Part shown: piece by piece, positions 53,192 to 60,965 of the stretch
Numbering within the stretch: position 1 is the first letter of the stretch
Layout: every line of letters begins with the position of its first letter
Origin: Caballeronia hypogeia
GTDB taxonomy: Bacteria; Pseudomonadota; Gammaproteobacteria; Burkholderiales; Burkholderiaceae
Length of the DNA stretch: 64,000 nucleotides
NCBI RefSeq assembly: GCF_001544875.2
Contig: NZ_FCOA02000015.1
Location: 115,855 to 179,854 of the forward strand
Direction of reading: 5' to 3'
Notes under the pieces: model-generated
Databases searched by the model: none
What the model saw: only the letters and a program-made list of their open reading frames with translations
What the model was told of the DNA's origin: nothing
Made by a program: the position numbers and the translations under genes

Positions 53192-54727
53192 CTATCCGTT
53201 CAGGAAACCGAGGATGGCTTTGCGCAGTCTCAGATCCCAGGTCTGCACTTCCGTGTGGCTCGCGGCGAGCGCGAGCAGCCCTTTGATCGTCGCATTGTCG
53301 GATTTGAACGCGAAACCCGCATCGCCCAGATAGCCCGATCCCCAGACCTTGAGGTCGTCGATGTACTTGCAGCCGGCCGTGAATTCCGCTTGCGTAACGA
53401 TGGTTTCGTTGTCCTTGAACATTGCGAGGAAATGCATCTTGTCGCCGCAGATGCCCGAATTGAGCGCGAGCACCGAAAGCGCGGGTATCGGCACGGCGTA
53501 GCCTTTGAACCAGTTGTTGAAGGCGATCGGGCGCGTATGCAGCGCGTCGCGTTGCATACGCGCGTCCCAGTACGCCTTCGCCTGCTGGCAGAAGCGCTTG
53601 ATGCGCTTGATCTCGACGATCTTCCAGATGACCTTCGCGAGCGTTTCCATGATGGAGACGACGGCATCCACGATTGTCGATGCCCCCTGGCTTGCGAACT
53701 GCAGGCCGAGGCTCGCCCCGCCCTTGACCATGTCGTAGACGCCCGCGCCGATGGAGAGCTTCATCGCCCGCCTGATCGCCTCAACAATGGTGCCGGGGTG
53801 TCCGGTGATGAGCTGGACGTCGCGGCCCTGCACCCACTCGCGATACTTGGTGATGCTGCTGTCGACGGTATTGGCGATGCCCTTGGCGAGATCGAGGCCC
53901 GCGCCGATGAGCGGCGCAAGGGTGGCGAGCAGCTTTCCGCACAGGAGGTCGACGAGCTTGCGCAAGAGGCCGGGCATCGTGTCGAGCGCGAAGCCCGCAG
54001 GATCGTTGCGGATATCCGCGACTTTTTCGCGGATCATCTCCCAGAGCTTTCTGGCGCCTTCGCCGACCTTCTCGCGAATGATTTCATGGAGACGCCGCGC
54101 CGCGCTGCTCAACGCAGGCAGCGTGATGTCGGACGTCGTGAGCTGTGAAGAACCGACGAGCGTGGGGTTCTTGCGCTTGCTGATCTTCTTCTGCACCTGT
54201 TCCAGCGCGAGCGACGCCGACTTCTGCACGATACTGTTGTCGATCACGTCGCTGGCGATCGAGGCGGCGTCGTTGCTATCGGGCGCCAGGCCGAGACCTG
54301 CGTTGGTGATTTCGAACGCACCTTCGAGCAACACCTGGAACGTGTCGTCCTCGATGTCCAGATTGCCGAAGAGATACAGCACGCCGAGCCGCGAGTTGAT
54401 GAGTGCGGGCGTCATGAAATCCTGCGCGCCCGCTGCAATGTCGGAGTCACCCTCGCCGCGCAGTTGCTGATCGAGCAACGTGAAGTAGTCCAGTCCGTTG
54501 CGCGAGACTTTCTTCCAGTCATCTCCGGTGCCGGCCGATTCTTGCCAGAACTCGAACGCGCTCACCAGAAGATGGAATTGATGGACGGTGCGATCGCGAT
54601 GATATAGCTGGATCTGCTCGTCCAGGTTCCTCAGCGCCGCGCTGCGCACCTGAAGCAGCGCGGAAGTTCCTCTCAGCCATTCATCGTATGGCACGATGTC
54701 CGGCAAGCGGGCGTATGCGTAGGTCAT
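53192..54727 (-). CDS. Large protein of unknown function next to the T6SS locus
   Basis: 511 residues with a GAGGAGA ribosome binding site. No signal peptide. The N-terminal half is predicted soluble and helical (RNLDEQIQLYHRDRTVHQFH). The centre (about 215-390) has amphipathic and hydrophobic helices in the order REKVGEGARKLWEMIREKVA, KLLATLAPLIGAGLDLAKGI, SLGLQFASQGASTIVDAVVS, reminiscent of pore-forming or membrane-remodelling proteins; the C-terminus is globular (FNNWFKGYAVPIPALSVLAL). I recognise no family. Position beside ppkA and vgrG-containing cluster makes an effector or accessory role possible. A 44-aa gene precedes it in the same direction, and a terminator follows it. Confidence 0.75.
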   Translation of the reverse strand: MTYAYARLPDIVPYDEWLRGTSALLQVRSAALRNLDEQIQLYHRDRTVHQFHLLVSAFEFWQESAGTGDDWKKVSRNGLDYFTLLDQQLRGEGDSDIAAGAQDFMTPALINSRLGVLYLFGNLDIEDDTFQVLLEGAFEITNAGLGLAPDSNDAASIASDVIDNSIVQKSASLALEQVQKKISKRKNPTLVGSSQLTTSDITLPALSSAARRLHEIIREKVGEGARKLWEMIREKVADIRNDPAGFALDTMPGLLRKLVDLLCGKLLATLAPLIGAGLDLAKGIANTVDSSITKYREWVQGRDVQLITGHPGTIVEAIRRAMKLSIGAGVYDMVKGGASLGLQFASQGASTIVDAVVSIMETLAKVIWKIVEIKRIKRFCQQAKAYWDARMQRDALHTRPIAFNNWFKGYAVPIPALSVLALNSGICGDKMHFLAMFKDNETIVTQAEFTAGCKYIDDLKVWGSGYLGDAGFAFKSDNATIKGLLALAASHTEVQTWDLRLRKAILGFLNG

Positions 54728-54778
54728 GGGATGGGTCTCCTCGGGCCTGAAGTGATCGATGGTTGCGCCGCAAGCGTC

Positions 54779-54913
54779 CTAGCACCACGCGATGTCGCTG
54801 AGTTTCACGTAGTGCGTTTGTATGAGGCGGCCGCTGCGGCTGCGCAGGTCCACGCGATAGAAACAGCCGAAGCTGAAGAAACTCTGGTCGACGACATAGA
54901 TTGCGCGGTGCAT
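54779..54913 (-). CDS. Small 44-residue protein of unknown function
   Basis: Short frame ATG (54913) to TAG (54779), with an excellent CAGGAGGAATC ribosome binding site. Product begins MHRAIYVVDQSFFSFGCFYR and ends KLSDIAWC; it looks like a folded beta-rich peptide rather than random sequence (aromatic residues regularly spaced). It lies 51 nt upstream of the 511-aa gene in the same direction, so the two probably share a promoter in 54914-55242. It is too short for an immunity protein of usual size; a small chaperone, leader or adaptor is possible. Confidence 0.6.
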   Translation of the reverse strand: MHRAIYVVDQSFFSFGCFYRVDLRSRSGRLIQTHYVKLSDIAWC

Positions 54914-55242
54914 GATTCCTCCTGCGTGGCCGGTTCGCTGGACGAATCGCGCCGTTCGGGGTCGCTGCGGTGTGCTGCGGCCGTCGAAAGCAAAACAGCG
55001 AGGGGTGGCTCTTTGTTCCGCGCGAGGGCGGCAATTTATTTGAGTGAGAAGGGGGAATAAACGGGCTGTTCGAGTGTCCCCTTGGTTCCGGGGCAGCGGA
55101 GGCGGAGGCGGAGACGGTCAGCATTTTGCAGCCGGCACCCAGTCGCCGCATCGACGAGCTCGAAGCCGCGCTCGCCCCGCGGAACTGTCGGCTGTGAAAA
55201 TGTAAGGACGAAGGAGCTACTCCGTTCGCCGACGTCAATACC
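54914..55242. other. Intergenic region, no gene seen
   Basis: 329 nt between the small gene and chrA. It contains a GGAGGC triple repeat (about 55096-55112) and AT-rich stretches (TTATTTGAGTGAG near 55033) that could be the promoter of the small gene. A long minus-strand open frame crossing it lacks protein-like composition. Confidence 0.5.
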
Positions 55243-56475
55243 TCAATGAAGAACTGCTTCCGCGATTCCGGCAAGCGCGCAGACAGCCACCACGACCAGT
55301 GGCGGAACTTTCCAGCGCGTCAACAAGAAAAAGCCGATGGCAGCGATTGCAAAGTCGAGCTCGGTGCGCACGGCACTCGTCCAGACCGGCGAGTAGAGGG
55401 CGGTGGCCAGCAGTCCGACAACGGCCGCATTGACACCCGACAACATGGCAGCCATCGACGGGCGGCTCCGTAGCGTCTGCCAGTACGGCAATGCCGCGAG
55501 CACAAGCAAGAGACCAGGCAGAAAGATACCGGCGGTCGCGAGCGACGCTCCCCAGGCGTGGCCCTGTGTGCCGGTCATGATCCAGCCAAGAAAGGCCGCG
55601 AAGGTAAAGAGCGGGCCCGGAACGGCTTGTGCGGCGCCATATCCGGCGAGAAAGTCGTTTGACGAAACCCAACCCGTGGCGACGGTTTCCTGCTGAAGAA
55701 GCGGAAGGACAACGTGACCGCCGCCGAAGACCAGTGCGCCCGAACGGTAGAATGCATCGAACACCCGGATCGCGTGCGTGGAATCGATCGTCATCAACGC
55801 TGGAAGCCCGAAAAGAAGCAGGCAGAACAGGACTAGCGCGATCGCACCGGCCACGCGCGACACACGAAACTCCTGTGCGTGTTCATGGGTCGCAGCGACG
55901 CTTCCCGACGTGGTCGTTCGGCACAGCGCTATGCCAAGCACTGCTCCCATCAAGATCACGATGAGTTGCGCGTAGACAGTCGTCAGGACGGCGAGGATAC
56001 CGATGGTAACGAGCGCGATACTCGCCCGGCGATGATCAGGGCACAAACGGCGCGCCATGTCCCACACGGCTTGCGAAACGACCGCCACAGCGACGAGCTT
56101 CAGTCCATGAATCAGGCCGCTTCCGACCGGACCGCTCAGCGATGGTGCGAGGCTCGCGAAGCCGATTAAGAGCGCGATGGACGGCAGCGTGAACCCGCAC
56201 CATGCGGCGATCCCGCCCAGCCAGCCTGCCCGCAGCAAGCCGATGGAGAAGCCTGCCTGGCTGCTGGCCGGTCCGGGCAAAAACTGGCAGAGACCGACGA
56301 GATCGGTGAAAGTCTCGTCATTGAGCCAGCGACGCCGCTCGACAAACTCGCGGCGAAAATAGCCTATGTGGGCAACGGGGCCGCCGAACGACGTCAATCC
56401 GAGCTTCAGAAATACTGAAAGAACCTCAAGTGCAGAGCCTGCTCGTCGATTGGACGCCGTCATGTTTGCTTCCAT
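55243..56475 (-). CDS. chrA: Chromate transporter ChrA
   Basis: 410 residues; in-frame ATG at 56463 is an alternative start. Two homologous CHR halves: N-terminal FLKLGLTSFGGPVAHIGYFR, CQFLPGPASSQAGFSIG; C-terminal FYRSGALVFGGGHVVLPLLQ, AQAVPGPLFTFAAFLGWI. About 10-12 membrane segments. Exports chromate from the cytoplasm in the long-chain ChrA class. It begins 9 nt after the stop of the TSUP permease gene, reading the same way. Confidence 0.9.
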   Translation of the reverse strand: MEANMTASNRRAGSALEVLSVFLKLGLTSFGGPVAHIGYFRREFVERRRWLNDETFTDLVGLCQFLPGPASSQAGFSIGLLRAGWLGGIAAWCGFTLPSIALLIGFASLAPSLSGPVGSGLIHGLKLVAVAVVSQAVWDMARRLCPDHRRASIALVTIGILAVLTTVYAQLIVILMGAVLGIALCRTTTSGSVAATHEHAQEFRVSRVAGAIALVLFCLLLFGLPALMTIDSTHAIRVFDAFYRSGALVFGGGHVVLPLLQQETVATGWVSSNDFLAGYGAAQAVPGPLFTFAAFLGWIMTGTQGHAWGASLATAGIFLPGLLLVLAALPYWQTLRSRPSMAAMLSGVNAAVVGLLATALYSPVWTSAVRTELDFAIAAIGFFLLTRWKVPPLVVVAVCALAGIAEAVLH

Positions 56476-56484
56476 AAAGCCCGC

Positions 56485-57207
56485 TTAACGAGCTGCGGCC
56501 CATAGCAATGACAGCCCCGAAGACACCATCAGCGCATCGACGATGACCCGAAACGTGTTCGCTGACATGCGCGCGACGATCCTGCGCGCGCAAAATGTGC
56601 CCGCCATTATCGACGCGCCGGTGATCAAGCCTTGCATGACGACATGTGCGGGCAGCGCTCCAAACCTCTGAAAGGCAGTGACCTTCGCACCATACACGGC
56701 CAGTGAACCGGCGGCTTCTGTGGCGAGAAATGCCCCCTTCACAAGGCCGTAGTTCATGAAGACGGGCACGGTGATCGGACCGGTCGACACGACGATGCCC
56801 GTCAAGAACCCGACCGGTGCGCCAATGAGAGCGAGTTGAACAAGCGAGAGGCGCATGGCGCGACGGACGAGCCACCGGCGCGCGGGCACCATGGCCAAAA
56901 AGAAGAGACCGAGCGCGAGCTCGACGGCGTGGGGCGGAAGAGCGAGAAGCGTGCGCACACCTAGTACCGCGCCGGGTGCGGCGGTCGCGCCATATGCAAG
57001 GCATGCTCTCCAGTCGATCTCACGCCACCACGACAAAACCTTGCCGAGATTGCCCATGATCGCGGCGATCGCCATGATGGGAACGGCCTGTTGTGGGCCG
57101 TAGATGATCACGAGCACGGGCATCAGCAGCATAGACGAGCCTGTGCCGATCACGCCGCTTAGCACTCCAGCCATCAAGCCCACGCTCAACACGATCAAGT
57201 ATCCCAT
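56485..57207 (-). CDS. TSUP (TauE/SafE) family permease
   Basis: 240 residues, about eight membrane segments. Family pattern: VGLMAGVLSGVIGTGSSMLL near the N-terminus, VPIMAIAAIMGNLGKVLSW and the second repeat IGAPVGFLTGIVVSTGPITV. TSUP proteins move sulfite, sulfonates or other small anions. Leftward with chrA; a common promoter between 57208 and 57315 (divergent from the Na/Pi gene) is likely. Sulfate/chromate-type oxyanion handling would unify the pair, but substrate is unproven. Confidence 0.87.
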   Translation of the reverse strand: MGYLIVLSVGLMAGVLSGVIGTGSSMLLMPVLVIIYGPQQAVPIMAIAAIMGNLGKVLSWWREIDWRACLAYGATAAPGAVLGVRTLLALPPHAVELALGLFFLAMVPARRWLVRRAMRLSLVQLALIGAPVGFLTGIVVSTGPITVPVFMNYGLVKGAFLATEAAGSLAVYGAKVTAFQRFGALPAHVVMQGLITGASIMAGTFCARRIVARMSANTFRVIVDALMVSSGLSLLWAAAR

Positions 57208-57315
57208 CAGGGTCTCCGCAAACCAGCGCAGATTCTACTCGCCGGCGAGACTGGAATTGCGCCCTCCCCGGATATCCAAGACGCGATCCCTTCATGGCGA
57301 GGAAATCGAATCGCC

Positions 57316-58983
57316 GTGCTGGTTCTGCTCAATCTGCTCTCTGGCGTCGCCCTTCTGGTCTGGGGCTCGCATATCGTTCGTACCGGCATTCTTCGCGTGC
57401 TCGGTGCCGACCTTCGCGCCATTCTGGGGCGTAGCACCGGCAGCAGGATGCGGGCGTTTCTGGCGGGGATCGGCGTCACGAGCCTCGTGCAAAGCAGCAA
57501 TGCCACGGCCGTCATCATCACATCGTTCGCCGCGCAGGGATTGATACCGCTGGCGGCCGGGCTGACGGTCATGCTCGGCGCGGACGTCGGTACCGCGCTG
57601 ATGGCGCGCGTGCTCACCCTCGACCTGTCGTGGCTTTCACCGATCCTGATCCTGTTCGGCGTGCCGCTCTTTCTCACGCGCAAGCAGACGCGGGCGGGGC
57701 AGGTGGGCCGCACGATCATCGGCCTCGGATTGATCCTCCTGGCGCTTCATCTCATCGTCGAAGCGGCGCAGCCCATGATGCAGGGCGCCGGCGTGCGGGT
57801 CATGTTCGGCGCGCTTACGGGCGACACCCTGCTCGACGCGCTCGTCGGGGCCGGCTTCGCGATGCTTTCGTACTCGAGCCTCGCTGCGGTTCTCCTGACG
57901 GCAACGCTGGCGTCATCCGGGGTGATCTCGCTGAAGGTCGCGCTATGCCTGGTCGTCGGCGCGAATCTGGGAAGCGGTCTCCTGGCCCTGCTCAATGCGT
58001 TGCCGCAGAACGCGGCGGCACGGCGTCTTTCCGCGGGAAGCTTTGCGTTCAAGCTGGCGGGTGCGACCGTCATCCTGCCGTGTACATCGCTGCTCGCTCG
58101 GGGGTTGCCCGTTCTGATCACCAATCCGCGTGAAGCCGTCGTGGGTTTTCATGTGATCTACAACCTCGTGCGCTGCTGTGCGTGCCTCTCGCTGGTCGAT
58201 CGGGTCGCGGCGATCAGCCGACGGTTACTGCCCGATCGCACGGTCGCAACAGCCGAGCTGCGCCCGCTGTACCTGGATCCGGCCGGTCTTGTGACGCCGA
58301 GCCTGGCGCTAGCCAATGCATCGCGTGAAGTCCTGCGCATCGGCGACATCGTGCGCGTCATGCTCGATAACGTATCCGAACTCCTCAGACGCAACGATCT
58401 CGCCGTCGCTCGCGAGACGATGCGCATGGACGACGACGTCGACCAGCTCTACGCCGAGGTGAAGAGCTATCTGACGCTGATTTCCCGCGAACAGCTCGAC
58501 CAGGCGGAGAGCCGTCGCTGGACCGACATCATTTCGTTGACGATCAACCTGGAGCATGCGGGAGACATCATCGAGCGAATCGTGAGCGATATCGAGGAGA
58601 AGAAAATCTCGCAGCGCCTTGCGTTCTCGGAACAGGGACTTGGAGAGCTCGACGATCTGCATGCGCGACTTGTCAGCAACCTGCGGCTTGGACTGTCCGT
58701 CTTTCTCAACAACGACCTGCGCTGCGCCGAACAATTGCTGGCGGAGAAGGAACGCTTTCGGGATCTCGAGCGGGCGTATTCGCACAAACACCTGGATCGA
58801 CTGGCAGGGCAGAGTTCGCGCAGCATGGAGACCAGCGCGCTTCACCTCGACCTTATCGGCAATATGAAGCGACTGAATTCTCTTTTCTGTTCGACGGCCT
58901 ATCCGGTGCTCGATGCGGCGGGCGCATTGCATGACACGCGCTTGCGCAAGCGCTCCCTCGACACGTTGCACGTCAAGGAGTGA
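57316..58983 (+). CDS. Na/Pi-cotransporter family protein with PhoU-like C-terminus
   Basis: 555 residues starting with GTG at 57316. NptA/NPT2-type membrane repeats: LLSGVALLVWGSHIVRTGIL, GVTSLVQSSNATAVIITSFA (QSSNAT signature) and second copy FAMLSYSSLAAVLLTATLAS. From about residue 340 a cytoplasmic PhoU-like helical bundle (VRVMLDNVSELLRRNDLAVA; LNLEHAGDIIERIV-type repeats). Together with the decayed pit operon just downstream it marks a phosphate-transport patch; the intact gene may have taken over from pit. Confidence 0.9.
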   Translation: MLVLLNLLSGVALLVWGSHIVRTGILRVLGADLRAILGRSTGSRMRAFLAGIGVTSLVQSSNATAVIITSFAAQGLIPLAAGLTVMLGADVGTALMARVLTLDLSWLSPILILFGVPLFLTRKQTRAGQVGRTIIGLGLILLALHLIVEAAQPMMQGAGVRVMFGALTGDTLLDALVGAGFAMLSYSSLAAVLLTATLASSGVISLKVALCLVVGANLGSGLLALLNALPQNAAARRLSAGSFAFKLAGATVILPCTSLLARGLPVLITNPREAVVGFHVIYNLVRCCACLSLVDRVAAISRRLLPDRTVATAELRPLYLDPAGLVTPSLALANASREVLRIGDIVRVMLDNVSELLRRNDLAVARETMRMDDDVDQLYAEVKSYLTLISREQLDQAESRRWTDIISLTINLEHAGDIIERIVSDIEEKKISQRLAFSEQGLGELDDLHARLVSNLRLGLSVFLNNDLRCAEQLLAEKERFRDLERAYSHKHLDRLAGQSSRSMETSALHLDLIGNMKRLNSLFCSTAYPVLDAAGALHDTRLRKRSLDTLHVKE

Positions 58984-59090
58984 ACTTGGTCACGCAAGCA
59001 CCAGCCGGCTCGGCATTGATAGGGAAAGCTGCATCCATGCCCCAACCCGCGAGTCGTCCCTGAGGCCACGGTCTGGGGAGGTGCGCAGAA

Positions 59091-59240
59091 CGCGCAGCGT
59101 TATCCAAGCTTTTCCGCGAGGAAAACGACGTCAAGACGCTGATCAAGCTCAAGGCGGTCTACGAGCTGCTCGAGACGATCACCGACAAGTGCGAGGACGT
59201 CGCGAACATCATGGAAGGCATCGTGCTGGAAAACGCCTGA
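59091..59240 (+). pseudogene. 3' remnant of a DUF47 (Pit accessory, PhoU-like) gene
   Basis: Only the last ~47 codons remain: LSKLFREENDVKTLIKLKAV then YELLETITDKCEDVANIMEG and IVLENA before the TGA at 59238-59240. This is the C-terminal signature of the DUF47 phosphate transport regulator that always precedes pit. No start codon or upstream homologous sequence is present; the break is near 59095. The stop overlaps the pit ATG (TGATG), preserving the original coupling. Confidence 0.85.
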
Positions 59241-60028
59241 TGCACTCCATTCAACTGGCGGTGTGGATAGTCGTCCTGCTTGTGGCGATCGCGCTCGTGC
59301 TCGACTTCATGAACGGCTTCCACGACGCAGCGAACTCGATCGCGACTGTCGCATCGACCGGCGTACTGAAACCGCAGCAAGCAGTGGCCTTCGCCGCGAC
59401 CTTCAACGTGATCGCGTATTTTTTTCTTCCACCTGAAAGTGGCGCAGACGGTCGGCAAAGGTACGATCGATCCGGCGATCGCCGATCATTATGTGATCTT
59501 CGGAGCGCTGTTCGGTGCGATCGGGTGGAACGTCATCACCTGGATCTACGGTATTCCATCGAGCTCGTCGCATGCGCTGATCGGCGGGCTTGTCGGCTCG
59601 GCGCTCGAGAAGTCGCGCTGGGGTGCGCTGAACTACGACGGTCTGCTCAAGACGGTCGCTTTCATCTTCATTTCACCGCTGCTCGGTTTCGTGCTCGGGT
59701 CGTGCTTCATGCTGACTGTTTCATGGCTATGTTTCCGCACACCACCAGCGAAGTGGACCGCCGATTCCGGCGACTGCAGCTACTGTCGGCGGGCCTCTAC
59801 AGCCTCGGGCACGGCGGCAACGACGCGCAGAAGACCATCGGCATCATCTGGATGCTGCTGATCGCAACCGGCTACGCGTCCGCCACTGCCGACGCGCCCC
59901 CGCTCTGGGTGATCGGTGGCTGCTATCTGTCGATGGGCATCGGCACCCTCTTCGGCGGCTGGCGCATTGTTCGTATGATGGGGCAAAAGCATAGACAGTG
60001 GCCTATCACCAAGGTTGAACATAAGTGA
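59240..60028 (+). pseudogene. pit: Inorganic phosphate transporter Pit with two frameshifts
   Basis: Starts ATG 59240 (HSIQLAVWIVVLLVAIALVL, FMNGFHDAANSIATVAST with the PiT GFHDAANSIAT-type signature). The frame breaks in a run of seven T (59419-59425); one T fewer restores FHLKVAQTVGKGTIDPAIAD. It breaks again after 59753 (GCGAAGTGGAC), where one more G restores VDRRFRRLQLLSAGLYSLGH and GGNDAQKTIGIIWMLLIATG. The two shifts cancel, so the outer parts share one open frame while ~110 central residues are scrambled. Low-affinity phosphate uptake is probably lost, unless these are sequencing errors. Confidence 0.85.
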
Positions 60029-60965
60029 CCTCGACAAGGGCAGGGCGCTTTTTTCTCGCCTTCCCTTTCTTCAGTTTCTCGGTCGTAGCCGATACCGACG
60101 CGTCCTTGGCGCCGTTCCTTTTAGAAGAAGCCGGAACTGTCGAGTTGCTCTTCGGGAAAGCCTGGGGCATCACGGTTGTCCGCAGTAGCTGAGAAATCGA
60201 TGCAAACAGAAAATAGCGTTTTCGCGAGGTCGCTTCCAGGCCCGGCGGCAGGCGCGCAAGACACACGCGTTCATCGACTATGCGCTTCAATACCTGACCA
60301 ATGAGTTTGCATATGAGAAGGGCGACTACGGAAAATGCATGGATCTGGCGCATGGTGTTCGGAAGCACGAACTCACGATTGGAAGGCTGACCGATCGGGG
60401 CACGCTGGAACCGAGCGATGGCCCCCTCGATGGACGGATCGCACACGTCCATGCAGACTCAGACTTCGCCAATGACTCTTCGCGAGATCCCGGGGGTAAT
60501 ACCTGGTGGGGCGGCGTTGGCTCGACGATGCGAATTGAAAGTCGCCGATCGACGTGGGTAGCTTGGTGGGTCTGCTTACCCGTTCCGGAAGGCGGCACTG
60601 GCCGCATCGACCGCTTCAGGCTCACGGATCATTGATAGCAATGCCGGCGCGGCCTCGAACTTTCAGACGCATCAGCAGCCAATCAATTAAACGGTGCTCG
60701 ACGGATGTCGGCGATCGAAAACAAATGATCGCCCTGGCGCAGTCTCCTAACAAAACTGTATCAATTTTTCGACGCCGCTTACAGATCAAACGGTTTGCGA
60801 GATCTGAAGATTATCCTTCTCGATCTACGATTTCTGTCCGTCGATCAGGAAACGCTTCTTAAGCTAGCCATAAGGATTTAAGCCGCACGATTAACAATAG
60901 ATTGCAGTCACCGACTGGCGATCTGTCCGGGTCATCGATCTTCCATTCCTCGTCGAAAACTGGCA
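60029..60965. other. Gene-poor stretch of ~0.9 kb
   Basis: No convincing gene. A plus-strand frame at about 60189-60635 contains protein-like text (FIDYALQYLTNEFAYEKGDY) but lacks a start codon for its first part. A minus-strand frame ends near 60006 with a basic tail (KLKKGKARKKRPALVEVTYV). Both may be remnants of broken genes. From about 60660 the base composition becomes more AT-rich than the rest of the window, consistent with acquired DNA. The promoter of the phospholipase gene lies at its right end. Confidence 0.4.

Noticed and set aside
54681..55274. 197-codon minus-strand frame
   Set aside because: Composition is Pro/Arg/Ser-rich and it covers the start of the 511-aa gene and the well-supported 44-aa gene in another frame.
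58913..60028. One continuous 371-codon frame across the DUF47 remnant and pit
   Set aside because: Its openness is accidental: the first part is out of frame with DUF47 and the middle is out of frame with Pit.
60006..60452. 148-codon minus-strand frame with basic C-terminus
   Set aside because: No recognisable domain, no good ribosome binding site and overlap with another remnant-like frame; kept only as part of the gene-poor stretch.
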